The notes: a model not told the origin generated them from the sequence alone. A stretch of 64,000 nt of DNA from Chitinophagaceae bacterium (GCA_013140985.1 JABFRU010000032.1:1-64000); one strand, 5' to 3'. Counted from the first letter of the stretch, positions 18,238 to 27,649 are shown. Numbers and translations are program-made.

Positions 18238-18342
18238 GCTGTGGCTTTAATGTTCAAGCTAATTAAAACCCATTTTAGAATAATGAGGATTTCAACAAAA
18301 AAATCGGGGTTTTCCCCCCATTGACCATTCACCATTCACTTC

Positions 18343-20985
18343 TTACCTGATCAGCGTCACCGTCCCTTTCTGAAAATAATGCTTACCGAGATAATCTTCT
18401 GCGCTGACCATCCATACAAATACATTGCTGCTTTGCAGGTAGCCATTGATGCGGCCATCCCATCCTCTTTTATTTTCTGTAGTAGTAAAGACCAGTTCGC
18501 CCCAGCGATTGTAGATGCTGAAGTAGATTATTCTGCGCATACCGACCGCTATAGGCCGGACCACATCATTCAGTCCATCGCCATTGGGAGTAAATGCAGT
18601 AGGAACAAATACGGAAGGATTGGTTTTGAAAACTCTCACTGTTACAAATGCTGAATCAGGACAACCGATATTATCTGTAACCACTACCTTATATCTCACA
18701 CTGTCTATATTGGTACCATACACTGCAATTGGATTTTGAATGGTATTGCTGGTAATAAAACCTGTAGTGGGACTCCACACATAGCTTACACCGCCGGTGG
18801 CAAACAAATGCATGGGCTGACCTACTATCACTGTGGTATCATGACCTGCAAAGGCTATTACTTTAGGATTGACAGCGACAACGACCGTATCTCTTCCCGG
18901 TTTGGGGCAACCTGCATTATCAAATACAGTAAGAACATAGCTTGTCGTTCTTGGTGGTGTTGAAACAGGATTGAGAATATTTGGGTTGTTTAGATAGGAT
19001 GTCGGCGACCAGCTGAAAGAATTTCCATCATGCGAAGCATTCAGTTGTGCGGATGTATTGTAACAAATGACCTGGTTGGGTCCGGCATTGGCAACGGGAT
19101 AAGGAACTGTTCGTACAATAACATCATCTGTTGCCGAGCAACTACCAATAGTCGCTGTAAGCTGGTAAAGAGTTAACGGAGCAACAGGAGTGGCAACAGG
19201 ATTTACAATGGTCGGATCATTTAATGTAGCTGCCGGTGTCCATTGAAAAGCCAATCCATCCGTGGCAGCATTTAATTGCACCGGATCACCAAGACATATC
19301 GTCGTATCTGCTCTTACCAATAAACTCACATTGGGGACAACCCTCACCAATACCGAATCCCTGTTCTGGCAACCATTGTCAACAAGGTTTACAAAATACC
19401 ATGTGTTGGTGGTTGGGTTTACAGTGGGAGTAGCTGTATTGGCATTGACGATATTGATCGGCGGTGTCCAGTTAAAGACACCGGTACCACCCGCCTCCAA
19501 TGTAACAGCATCGGGAACACAGATTAGTGTATCCCTGAAACCAAGTGTGATCAAAGGTTTGTCCAGCGCATCGATCACAGTTTGAATAGTATTGATACAT
19601 CCCATACTGTTTGTTACAGTAAGCGTCACAGTTTTTGGTCCGGGGGTGGAATATGTCCATTGCGGATGTTGTAAATGGGAGGTATCTGCAAGAGTAGTTA
19701 GATCGCCGAAGTTCCAACTCCAGGTATCAACTACACCATAATTGGTCTGTGTAGTATCAGTGAATTGGAATGGATTGAGATAACAAGCTCCTGTTGCCCT
19801 GAAGCCTGGAAAAAAGCCTGGAAAGACCCTTACTTCAAGATCAGCACTGTCAATACATAAACCTCCCGCCAGCGACACCCGTAATCTTGCATAATAAATA
19901 CCAGCGCCGGATGCAGTATAGTCGTGGGGAGGAGGAAATTCTAGAAATGAAGTATCGAGGCTTCCACTCGCAGGATCACCAAAGGTCCAGTGATAAACTG
20001 TGCCGGGAGGATTTGAAGTGCCATTAGTAAAAGTTACATTAAAGCCATCGCAGGTAGTGGGTATGGGATTTAGTAATGCATTGAGTGGTTCACAGTCTTT
20101 TACCTGCACATGCAATTCTTTTCTTGTTATGCCTATCAATACACCATCACGGTATTCTTCCACACAAACACAGATCACATACTCTCCTAGGCCAGCCGGT
20201 GCAATGCCACTAATCAATCCTGTTATAGGATTAATTGTTACACCCGGCCCCATTGGTTGCGATCCACTATAAGGCGATTGATAAGGTACGACAGTATAGG
20301 GAGGGTTTATAGCAGTAGCAGGTGCAGGATTACCTTGATCGGCGCCCAAATAAGCGTCGCAAAATGAATAAGCAAGTGAATCGCCACTATTTGGATCAGT
20401 GGCCTGAAAAGAATACTGAAAATAACTATTATGACAAACTACAGCCGTATCGTTGATCGGAAATTGCGGACTGCTGTTTGTTTCTGCTCCCGGGTAAACG
20501 GTTGTTCCGGGAATATTGATCCAAAAAGTATTTCCAACGGCGCCACTGTTAACAATATTATTTATACCATTTATGCGGCAGCATCGTTGGTAGGAAAAAA
20601 TATAACCACCCGGTGTTGAAGGTAGTTCAATTGATGCAAGGTCATAAATGACAATTGTATAATAGCAACCTATTTCATTTCCACTGATACAAACTTCGTC
20701 CTGAACCTTACCTAAATTATATTGGTTGGTTATATTTACGCTGACATCTTGTACGAACTGGTTATTGCCTGCATTAAAGATAGAAAAATTGATAGGGTTA
20801 GATAATTGACCTGTTGACGGATTACATAACATATAAACTGTTAGTGTAACCTGATATCTTAACATGCCGGCAGTAGAGCCAGGCCCTAAATACCTATATG
20901 TAAAGAAACCGCCTTTAATATGTGCTGCATTAGATGCTACAGAAAAGATCAGGAAAGTCAATATGGCAAGTAACAGGCGTTTCAT
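18343..20985 (-). CDS. Large secreted PKD-domain protein with T9SS type B (gliding-motility-associated) C-terminal domain
   Basis: This 880-residue protein has a signal peptide (MKRLLLAILTFLIFSVASNA), an N-terminal region with regularly spaced cysteines, then several Ig/PKD-like domains (for example YHWTFGDPASG and WSWNFGDLTTLADTS) and repeated segments of the CLGDPVQLNA / CYNTSAQLNA type. The last 85 or so residues, from FVPTAFTPNGDGLNDV to FQKGTVTLIR, are the CHU_C/type B sorting domain, which directs export through the T9SS and cell-surface attachment. It is probably an adhesin or surface-layer cargo of the SprA system encoded upstream. Confidence 0.93.
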   Translation of the reverse strand: MKRLLLAILTFLIFSVASNAAHIKGGFFTYRYLGPGSTAGMLRYQVTLTVYMLCNPSTGQLSNPINFSIFNAGNNQFVQDVSVNITNQYNLGKVQDEVCISGNEIGCYYTIVIYDLASIELPSTPGGYIFSYQRCCRINGINNIVNSGAVGNTFWINIPGTTVYPGAETNSSPQFPINDTAVVCHNSYFQYSFQATDPNSGDSLAYSFCDAYLGADQGNPAPATAINPPYTVVPYQSPYSGSQPMGPGVTINPITGLISGIAPAGLGEYVICVCVEEYRDGVLIGITRKELHVQVKDCEPLNALLNPIPTTCDGFNVTFTNGTSNPPGTVYHWTFGDPASGSLDTSFLEFPPPHDYTASGAGIYYARLRVSLAGGLCIDSADLEVRVFPGFFPGFRATGACYLNPFQFTDTTQTNYGVVDTWSWNFGDLTTLADTSHLQHPQWTYSTPGPKTVTLTVTNSMGCINTIQTVIDALDKPLITLGFRDTLICVPDAVTLEAGGTGVFNWTPPINIVNANTATPTVNPTTNTWYFVNLVDNGCQNRDSVLVRVVPNVSLLVRADTTICLGDPVQLNAATDGLAFQWTPAATLNDPTIVNPVATPVAPLTLYQLTATIGSCSATDDVIVRTVPYPVANAGPNQVICYNTSAQLNASHDGNSFSWSPTSYLNNPNILNPVSTPPRTTSYVLTVFDNAGCPKPGRDTVVVAVNPKVIAFAGHDTTVIVGQPMHLFATGGVSYVWSPTTGFITSNTIQNPIAVYGTNIDSVRYKVVVTDNIGCPDSAFVTVRVFKTNPSVFVPTAFTPNGDGLNDVVRPIAVGMRRIIYFSIYNRWGELVFTTTENKRGWDGRINGYLQSSNVFVWMVSAEDYLGKHYFQKGTVTLIR

Positions 20986-21003
20986 GCAGGGGTCGGTAAA
21001 AAT

Positions 21004-21903
21004 TTATATGTCCGATAAAAATTTTTCCAGGGTTTCATTAGATATTCCGGGTTCTTCCAGCATACCCATATGGCCGGATCGCCGGAGAATGTGAATGTAC
21101 GAATTTTCGGGCAGGTGGCATTGCTTCAAGCCATCCTGCATCGGCACTGCATTGTCATATTCTCCCATGATAAATAGCACAGGCACAGTAGTTTTTCTAA
21201 GTAATTCCGTCCGGTCGGGTCTTTGCATCATCGCTTCGTAATATGAAACGAGTGCAAGAGATGAAAAGTTGTCCAGACCGGCAACCTGTTCATCTATTAA
21301 TCCGGGCCGTTCATCCTTAGTTTTTGGAGAGAAAAGATTAGGAGTAGCTGTTTTTAAGAACTCAAATGCTCCATGCTGGTTGATGAACTCAATGCCTTTG
21401 CGGCGGGTAGCTTTTTTTTCTTCATTATCAGCATAAGCCGATGAATGAAAAAGACCAAAGGCCGAAACCAATTCGGGATATTTTTCTACGAGAGCAAGTG
21501 TGATATAACCTCCCATGCTGTGGCCGATAATAATACAAGCCTCCCTGCCCTCCGAAGGAGGGTTCTTAGAGTTTGAGAATTCAATAAAGACATTACAGGT
21601 ATCGGAGTTTAAAGCCCCTCCTTCGGTGGGGTTTGGGGAGGCTTCTCCTTCGGAGGGCAGGGAGGCTATAATTGCTTTTATCACTTCAGCCATGCCTTCC
21701 ATGCTCATATCATTTATCATTTCTGACTGACCACTGCCGGGAAGATCAGGTATGATAAGCCGGCATTTGTTTTTGAGAAATTCAATTTGATTTTTCCAAA
21801 CCGAACTATCTTCTCCAAAACCATGAATAAGAATTACAGGCTTACCATTGCCAATGACACGGTAAATAATTTTTTTATTTTGGTATAGTAATTCTTTAAG
21901 CAT
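21004..21903 (-). CDS. Alpha/beta hydrolase interrupted in frame by a palindromic element
   Basis: The protein has a standard alpha/beta-hydrolase plan: oxyanion region ILIHGFGEDSSVW, nucleophile elbow GHSMGG (serine 128 counted from the ATG at 21903), acid in MGEYDNAVP and histidine in RRSGHMGML. The ATG at 21903 is chosen over 21924 because the first seven upstream codons fall in an intergenic repeat and MLKELLYQNKKI fits the family start. Between the helix ending VIKAII and the strand CIIIGHSMGG there are about 43 extra residues, rich in Ser, Pro, Glu and Gly, encoded exactly by a 128-bp inverted-repeat element. The frame stays open. The substrate is unknown. Confidence 0.88.
   Translation of the reverse strand: MLKELLYQNKKIIYRVIGNGKPVILIHGFGEDSSVWKNQIEFLKNKCRLIIPDLPGSGQSEMINDMSMEGMAEVIKAIIASLPSEGEASPNPTEGGALNSDTCNVFIEFSNSKNPPSEGREACIIIGHSMGGYITLALVEKYPELVSAFGLFHSSAYADNEEKKATRRKGIEFINQHGAFEFLKTATPNLFSPKTKDERPGLIDEQVAGLDNFSSLALVSYYEAMMQRPDRTELLRKTTVPVLFIMGEYDNAVPMQDGLKQCHLPENSYIHILRRSGHMGMLEEPGISNETLEKFLSDI
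21539..21666. repeat. 128-bp element with perfect 22-bp terminal inverted repeats, inside a coding region
   Basis: Bases 21539-21560 and 21645-21666 are perfect reverse complements over 22 bp (core CTCCGAAGGAG / CTCCTTCGGAG). A second small GC-rich hairpin (CCCCTCC-TTCGG-TGGGG, about 21615-21631) lies inside. The element translates as residues 80-122 of the hydrolase (from the ATG at 21903), including the words LPSEGEASPNPTEGG and NPPSEGRE, without breaking the frame. The protein halves on either side join naturally when it is removed, which points to insertion into a pre-existing gene. Confidence 0.85.
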
Positions 21904-21910
21904 AACAATG

Positions 21911-21974
21911 GAACACTGATGCACGGATAATGCTGATCTGTTTCAATCTGTCCTGATCAGCGTCATCTGCGTTC
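21911..21974. repeat. Intergenic imperfect palindrome between lnt and the hydrolase gene
   Basis: The ends GAACACTGATG (21911-21921) and CATCTGCGTTC (21964-21974) are imperfect reverse complements, and the interior contains GCTGATC and CTGATCAGC. The sequence resembles a dispersed repeat with CTGATCAGCGT-type cores that I recall from other Bacteroidota (not searched). It overlaps the last codons of lnt and provides its stop codon at 21963-21965. Confidence 0.5.
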
Positions 21975-23567
21975 TATTTTCTTCAAAAAATGTTTTCTGA
22001 TCTTTAATGAAGTTGCCCAGGCTAGCAGCAACACACTCAGTCCGACCATGATCTTCGACAAAATATCTCCATTCCTTACAAAAAAAGTTTTGGTATTGAT
22101 AGTGGCCGGAATATTTAGTTTAATAGCAGCTTTGGTATCGTAAGGTTGTGGGTCAATGACTGTTCCGTAAGGATCAATAAAACAACTGATGCCGGTATTG
22201 GCGCTGCGGGCCACCCATGTTCTTGTTTCAATAGCTCTCAGTCTTGCATAGTTCATATGTTGTTTATGTCCCGGTGTTTTTTTCCACCAGCCGTCATTGG
22301 TGATGATGCAAATGAGGTTGGCGCCATTCTTTACATATTTCGCCATGAATTCTCCATACACACTTTCATAGCAGATCGCGGGAGCTATTTTATATCCGTT
22401 CTTTTCCTGCAAAACAGTTCTATCTTTTTGTTTGGCATAACCGGCCGTAGTGCCGCCAAATTTTGCAAACCAATTATCAATGAATTGTAAGAACCAGGGT
22501 AATGTTTCTACCCCCGGTACCAGCATGGACTTATGATAGAACGCAGAAGCTCCGGAACTGTCAACTAACATCGACCCATTATAAGATTCATAATGCTCAC
22601 CGTTGAATTCTTCGGAGTATTTTGTTTTTTTATCGACCCTTCGATAGCTTTCAATGCCGGTAAACAAACTAATATTGGGATGGCGTTTCAAAAAAGCCCA
22701 GAAAGGATTCAGAAAATAATTCTCTTTCAGGTTGTCTTCATCAATCCTTGACGGCATGTACAAAGCTGTTTCCGGCCAAACCACCAATACAGTGTTGTTA
22801 TCTATTTCTTTTTCAGTAGTGGAGATCAATATAGCCAACTGCGATTCAAATGAACCGGCTGCCTCAGATACTTTTACATAAGGATCGATATTGGGCTGAA
22901 CAACTACAATGTTTTTTATAAAGCTCTTGCTTTTATCAGGTAATCGAAAATTAGAGTTGAGTACAGAAAGACCTATTGGAGTAAACAATATCGCAATACC
23001 AATTAGTAAGTTCTTATATGACTTGCTTTCATTTTTTATATAGTTATTCCTGATATGGAGGAACAGGAAAATGTTTACCAGCAATATCCACAATGTACCG
23101 CCACTTGTTCCGGTGTATTCATACCATTGTATCCATTGTGGATGTGTGGCAAATGCATTGCCCAATGTAAGCCAGGGCCAACTCAGCCCCCAATCGGTTA
23201 CATGTATATATTCAAAGCACATCCAGAATGCAATGAGTGTTGCATAACCCACTTTTTCTCCCAACCATTTTTTTGCAATTGTAAAGCCAAGCCAGGGAAG
23301 GCACATAATAAAGCTGTTGGCTACAAATGCAGCAACAGCTCCGGGTATCGAAGCATTCCATATCCACCATGTGGTAGCTACATTCCAGACAAACATGGCG
23401 ATATAAACGAGACCAAAGAATTTTTTCCTGCTTTTTATTATAGACTCCAGCCAAAGCAATGGAAGGAAAGCAACAAAAATTAAAAAAGTAAATGACGATA
23501 CAGGCCAGGCAGCAAATAGCAGGAGTCCTGCTATGATGGCGATAAAAAGGTTGCGGAACCGCTTCAA
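21963..23567 (-). CDS. lnt: Apolipoprotein N-acyltransferase
   Basis: This 534-residue inner-membrane protein is Lnt, which adds the third acyl chain to outer-membrane lipoproteins. About seven or eight hydrophobic segments surround a periplasmic nitrilase domain (about 215-500) with the triad E266 (VVWPETALYMP), K346 (YHKSMLVPG) and C399 (PAICYESVYG). The start is TTG at 23567; there is no in-frame upstream ATG, and the first segment FIAIIAGLLLFAAW supports it. The final ERR and stop codon lie in an intergenic repeat, so the C-terminus may have been altered by it. Confidence 0.95.
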   Translation of the reverse strand: MKRFRNLFIAIIAGLLLFAAWPVSSFTFLIFVAFLPLLWLESIIKSRKKFFGLVYIAMFVWNVATTWWIWNASIPGAVAAFVANSFIMCLPWLGFTIAKKWLGEKVGYATLIAFWMCFEYIHVTDWGLSWPWLTLGNAFATHPQWIQWYEYTGTSGGTLWILLVNIFLFLHIRNNYIKNESKSYKNLLIGIAILFTPIGLSVLNSNFRLPDKSKSFIKNIVVVQPNIDPYVKVSEAAGSFESQLAILISTTEKEIDNNTVLVVWPETALYMPSRIDEDNLKENYFLNPFWAFLKRHPNISLFTGIESYRRVDKKTKYSEEFNGEHYESYNGSMLVDSSGASAFYHKSMLVPGVETLPWFLQFIDNWFAKFGGTTAGYAKQKDRTVLQEKNGYKIAPAICYESVYGEFMAKYVKNGANLICIITNDGWWKKTPGHKQHMNYARLRAIETRTWVARSANTGISCFIDPYGTVIDPQPYDTKAAIKLNIPATINTKTFFVRNGDILSKIMVGLSVLLLAWATSLKIRKHFLKKIERR

Positions 23568-23718
23568 ATGGTTTGATTTCTGTAAAAATAGAAGTTGTTA
23601 ATGAGGCTAACAACTCCCTGATTGTTAATTTGAAAAGAATCGAAGTTGAATGTTAACATTTTCCACTGCATAGCCAACATAGTCATTGATTATTTTTCAG
23701 TAACCAAATTTCTTATCT

Positions 23719-25089
23719 ATGGCAGACGAAGATGGTAAGATACTCCAACTCGTAAACGAACTGGAAAAAATTTCATCCCGGCTGAACTACTGTAAAGAGC
23801 AACTGATCGAACTTAAAAGAAAGAAACCTCAACCCGTTGTGCAAGCTGCAACCATTGAGAAAGAGTCCCACACAAGAAATACTACCTGGGAATATCCTTC
23901 ACACAAGCCTGGTAGAAAAGAAGGGCTCGAAAAAATGATCGGGCTTGGGGTTTTACAATATTCCGGTATCATCGCTTTAGTTATTGGGATCTCTATTGGC
24001 GTAAAGTATGCGATCGATAAAGATCTTATTACTCCTGCAGCAAGGATAGGTCTTGCTTATCTCGCAGGCATCGCTTTATATTTCTTATCGGTACGATTAA
24101 AGAAGAAATATCATGTCTTTAGTGCGATCCTGCTTAGCGGCTCGATGGCATCTTTATATTTTACAAGTTTTGCAGCGTATGCCTACTATGATCTTTTCAA
24201 TGGGGGAGTAGCGTTTGCATTGATGCTGGCCATAACTGTATTTACGATCTACTCTGCAATTCGATACGACAGGGAGATCATTGCGATATTAGGAATGGCA
24301 GGAGCATATACAATACCCTTTTTGATAAGTGTGAACAGCGGAAGAGCAGACCTGTTTTTTGCGTATATCATTTTAATAAATATCGGTATTGCCATTCTTG
24401 CTTTTAAGAAAAGCTGGATGTCGATGACAGGTCTTGCCTTATTTGCAAGCTGGATACTTTTCTTTGGTTGGGGATTCTTGCAATATGAAAAAGAAAATAC
24501 CGGGCTTGCTGTTATCGTGGTGATTGTATTTAATTTACTTTTTTCCTTCACAACGATCGGGTATGCCATTCATAAAAAACGGGAAATAGTTTTTAATGAA
24601 TTAAGTCAATTCCTTTTAAATGATATCCTGACGTATGGGGCAGCCATCCTGATCTTTACAAATATCTACAATGATGCAGTAGCTGATGTAACAGGATTTG
24701 CGTTTGTATTCTTTGTATTGCAGGCAATAGCCGTACGATTATTATTGCCAACGGAAAAATTATTGCTGAATTCATTGATCGTATTCTCGCTGTTGGCGTT
24801 GATCTTTTATATCGGCATGAAGTGGACTGGAATGCCTGTAACCATGGGATGGTTGCTTACGGCTGCTGCTGCATTTGTAATAGGAGTTTTGGGAAAGATC
24901 AACTGGTTAAGGTTTTCGTCAGTATTAATCACAATCACAGCATTGGGAAAACTAATTCTTATCGACAGAGGTTTGTTGACACCGGGACAAAAGATCATTT
25001 CCTATATAGTGATCGGTGCATGGATGTTATTGCTTTCTTATTTCTATCAACGATACAGGAAGCAGCTACTGGAGACAAAAGAAGAATGA
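23719..25089 (+). CDS. DUF2339 domain multi-spanning membrane protein
   Basis: This 456-residue protein has an N-terminal coiled coil (residues 5-36, LVNELEKISSRLNYCKEQL), a short charged linker, then about 12 membrane helices. The beginning of the membrane part, MIGLGVLQYSGIIALVIGIS followed by VKYAIDKDLITPAARIGLAY, matches the DUF2339 family, whose function is unknown. Clusters such as SGSMASLYFTSFAAYAYY are typical. It is a monocistronic gene divergent from lnt. Confidence 0.85.
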   Translation: MADEDGKILQLVNELEKISSRLNYCKEQLIELKRKKPQPVVQAATIEKESHTRNTTWEYPSHKPGRKEGLEKMIGLGVLQYSGIIALVIGISIGVKYAIDKDLITPAARIGLAYLAGIALYFLSVRLKKKYHVFSAILLSGSMASLYFTSFAAYAYYDLFNGGVAFALMLAITVFTIYSAIRYDREIIAILGMAGAYTIPFLISVNSGRADLFFAYIILINIGIAILAFKKSWMSMTGLALFASWILFFGWGFLQYEKENTGLAVIVVIVFNLLFSFTTIGYAIHKKREIVFNELSQFLLNDILTYGAAILIFTNIYNDAVADVTGFAFVFFVLQAIAVRLLLPTEKLLLNSLIVFSLLALIFYIGMKWTGMPVTMGWLLTAAAAFVIGVLGKINWLRFSSVLITITALGKLILIDRGLLTPGQKIISYIVIGAWMLLLSYFYQRYRKQLLETKEE

Positions 25090-25193
25090 TCATTGATTTT
25101 TGAATGCCCCGATGCAGCGATGAAAAGTTTCCACAAAAATATTGTTTTGTGGAATGAGCATGGTTGTTTACTCTTTTTAGGAAAATATAAACC

Positions 25194-26009
25194 ATGCAAA
25201 CCAATAAAATTTTATCAGCCCCACTCATCGACCTGGTGTTTGATGGACGGGACAAAGACTATGGAGCTTATGAGCTTCGCAAAAATTATTCAAAGAGGAT
25301 CAGCAAGGCAATGATCATTACATTGACGCTGGCAGCATTGATCAGCGGCAGTGTGATCCTTGCGAGTACGACCAAAAAAAATAGAATTGTTCAACGGGTG
25401 GGGCCCGAAGTGGAACTTGCAGAAGCACCTAAAGAACCGGAACCACTGCCTGAAGAACCTGAAAAGCCGAAGGAAGTTGAACCTGTAAAAACAGAAGCTT
25501 ACGTACCACCTATAGTGGTGCCTGATGATGATTTCGACAAACCCATGCCACCGATAGAGAGCCTTGATAGTGCAGTGATCGGTGATGTGAAAATAGACGG
25601 ATCGCCGGATACCGGAATACCAGACGGACCAAAAGATCCACCGGACGATGGAAAAGGGATCGTTCAGCAAAGAACAGATGCTGAACCTGATGAACCTTAT
25701 AGAAGTGTTCAAGTGGAAGCTGAATATGATGGCGACTGGAAAAGATTTTTAGAGACTACGTTAAATGCAAATGCGCCTGTTGATAATAACGCTGCCCCAG
25801 GTCGCTATTCTGTGGTGATCGAATTTGTAGTGGATAAGGAAGGAGTTCTAAGCGATCTGAAAGCATTGACGAATCATGGATATGGAATGGAAGCCGAAGC
25901 GATGAAGGCCATAAAGAGATCCAAGAAATGGAAACCGGCCATACAAAATGGTCACCAGGTAAAAGCATACAGGAAACAGGTGATCGTATTTGTGGTGAAT
26001 GAAGAGTGA
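25194..26009 (+). CDS. TonB family energy transducer
   Basis: This 271-residue protein has the Bacteroidota TonB layout: a cytoplasmic N-terminus with FDGRDKDYGAYELRKNY, one membrane helix (residues about 39-60), a Pro/Glu/Lys-rich periplasmic spanner (about 75-115) and a C-terminal TonB domain (about 195-271, VVIEFVVDKEGVLSDLKAL to YRKQVIVFVV). It would transmit proton-motive energy to TonB-dependent outer-membrane receptors such as the SusC protein at 46473. No exbB or exbD is next to it. Its stop codon lies at the edge of heptad repeat R3. Confidence 0.92.
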   Translation: MQTNKILSAPLIDLVFDGRDKDYGAYELRKNYSKRISKAMIITLTLAALISGSVILASTTKKNRIVQRVGPEVELAEAPKEPEPLPEEPEKPKEVEPVKTEAYVPPIVVPDDDFDKPMPPIESLDSAVIGDVKIDGSPDTGIPDGPKDPPDDGKGIVQQRTDAEPDEPYRSVQVEAEYDGDWKRFLETTLNANAPVDNNAAPGRYSVVIEFVVDKEGVLSDLKALTNHGYGMEAEAMKAIKRSKKWKPAIQNGHQVKAYRKQVIVFVVNEE

Positions 26010-26012
26010 GCC

Positions 26013-26101
26013 GGCTAGTAGGGAGTGGCTAGTAGCGAGTAGGGTTGGCGTGATATTGTAAATTTTTCTCCTACCAGCTACTCGCTATTCCCTATTCGCT
26101 T
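26013..26101. repeat. Heptad-periodic inverted repeat R3 (tonB/guaB spacer)
   Basis: The left arm, 26013-26047, is five 7-base units including AGGGAGT, GGCTAGT and AGCGAGT. The right arm, 26067-26101, is five complementary units including CTCGCTA and TTCCCTA. Roughly three quarters of the positions pair, with several G-T pairs. It fills the whole spacer between two convergent genes and overlaps the guaB stop codon. Confidence 0.75.
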
Positions 26102-27593
26102 ATCTCCTGCTATAATTCGGCGCTTCTTTCGTTATCTCAATATCATGGGCATGACTTTCTCTCATGCCCGCATTGGTGATCTTTACAAAACTTGCTTTTT
26201 GCAATTCAGCAATATCTTTTGCTCCGCAATAACCCATGCCGGCCCTTAAGCCACCGGTAAATTGATACACTACTTCTTTTAAATACCCTTTGTAGGCAAC
26301 ACGGCCTTCAATGCCTTCCGGAACAAATTTCTTTACATCATCTTCCACATCCTGGAAATAACGGTCGCTGCTGCCGGTGGCCATGGCGCCGAGAGAACCC
26401 ATGCCACGGTATTCTTTGAATTTTCTTCCTTCATAAATAATAGTTTCACCGGGACTTTCTTCTGTGCCGGCAAATATGCTTCCCATCATCACACAATTGG
26501 CGCCTGCCGCCAGTGCTTTTACCATATCACCGGTATAGCGGATACCTCCATCAGCAATGATCGGGATATTTTTTCCTTTTAGTACAGATGCTGCTTCCAT
26601 GATGGCTGTTAGTTGCGGAACGCCGGCACCGGCCACAATTCTTGTAGTGCAAATAGAACCGGGACCAATACCAACTTTAATTGCATCAGCGCCAGCTTCA
26701 GCTAATGCTTTTGCACCGGCAGCTGTTCCTACATTTCCTGCAATGACATTTATATTCTTGAAATTCTTTTTTACATCTTTTAATGCAGCGATCACTCCTT
26801 TGCTATGACCATGTGCACTGTCGAGTGCAATAATATCAGCGCCTACGTTTTGCAAAGCGGCCACCCTGTCCAGCAGATCACTGGTAATGCCAACACCGGC
26901 GCCAACTAATAATCTTCCAAAAGAATCTTTCACGGCATTGGGATGACTTTTTAATTTCAATATATCGCTGTAAGTAAAAAGTCCTGTTAGTTTTCCTTGT
27001 TTATTAATGATAGGAAGCTTTTCTACTTTGGTTGTTTTGAAAAGTTGTTCTGCTTTTTTCAGATCGGTTCCTTCGGGTGCAGTGAACAAATTTTCCTTAG
27101 TCATTGCTTCGCTTACTTTTCTTTTCATGTCTTCTTCAAAGCGAAGATCCCGGTTAGTAAGAATACCAACCAGTTTTCCATTTTTATCAATAATGGGAAT
27201 ACCGCCGATCTTATTTTCCCGCATGATGCGTAATGCATCACCGATCGTAGCATTAGCGGTCAATGTAACAGGGTCGAGTATCAAGCCACTTTCACTTCTT
27301 TTTACTTTGCGGACCTGCTCAGCTTGTTTTTCAATGGTCATGTTCTTGTGTAAAATACCAAGGCCACCTTCTCTTGCAAGAGCAGTAGCCAATGCAGCTT
27401 CTGTTACTGTATCCATTGCTGCGGACAACAGTGGTACATTCAATTCAATGTTTTTGGTCAACCGGCTTTTGAGATTTACATCTCTTGGTAATACCTGGCT
27501 ATAGCCGGGCATAAGTAAGACATCATCGAATGTCAGACCTTCGCCGTAAAATTGATTGAGATTGCTGGTGGGGGGAGAATTTCTTGTTGCCAT
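26100..27593 (-). CDS. guaB: IMP dehydrogenase
   Basis: The product, 497 residues from the ATG at 27593, is IMP dehydrogenase, which oxidises IMP to XMP in guanine nucleotide synthesis. It has the TIM-barrel start [14 protein letters not shown], two CBS domains (about 100-215) and the catalytic loop cysteine C315 in [11 protein letters not shown]. The mobile-flap region ([19 protein letters not shown]) is present. The ATG at 27593 is preferred to the TTG two codons upstream, which belongs to the -7 box. It converges on the TonB gene. Confidence 0.96.
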   Translation of the reverse strand: MATRNSPPTSNLNQFYGEGLTFDDVLLMPGYSQVLPRDVNLKSRLTKNIELNVPLLSAAMDTVTEAALATALAREGGLGILHKNMTIEKQAEQVRKVKRSESGLILDPVTLTANATIGDALRIMRENKIGGIPIIDKNGKLVGILTNRDLRFEEDMKRKVSEAMTKENLFTAPEGTDLKKAEQLFKTTKVEKLPIINKQGKLTGLFTYSDILKLKSHPNAVKDSFGRLLVGAGVGITSDLLDRVAALQNVGADIIALDSAHGHSKGVIAALKDVKKNFKNINVIAGNVGTAAGAKALAEAGADAIKVGIGPGSICTTRIVAGAGVPQLTAIMEAASVLKGKNIPIIADGGIRYTGDMVKALAAGANCVMMGSIFAGTEESPGETIIYEGRKFKEYRGMGSLGAMATGSSDRYFQDVEDDVKKFVPEGIEGRVAYKGYLKEVVYQFTGGLRAGMGYCGAKDIAELQKASFVKITNAGMRESHAHDIEITKEAPNYSRR

Positions 27594-27596
27594 GTG

Positions 27597-27604
27597 CAAA
27601 GATA
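27597..27604 (-). promoter_or_regulatory. -7 element of guaB, three bases from the ATG
   Basis: The minus strand reads TATCTTTG, an exact TAnnTTTG match, followed by CAC and the guaB ATG. Transcription starting 4-7 bases after the box would give a leaderless message. No convincing -33 element is seen. Confidence 0.48.
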
Positions 27605-27649
27605 GATTCCCGGCTCAAATGAGAAAAATGATTTTTCAGGAGTGATAGA

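Larger units (their letters stand above)
17796..18341. repeat. Split heptad inverted repeat R2 bracketing the four-helix-bundle gene
   Basis: The left arm, 17796-17816, is AGTGAAT, GGTCAAT, GGTGAAT. The right arm, 18318-18341, reads CCATTGA, CCATTCA, CCATTCA and CTT, so its complement uses the same words in another order. Unlike the compact hairpins elsewhere in the window, the arms are about 500 bases apart with a complete gene between them. The arms lie three bases from the SDR start codon and one base from the end of the PKD-protein gene. Confidence 0.65.
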
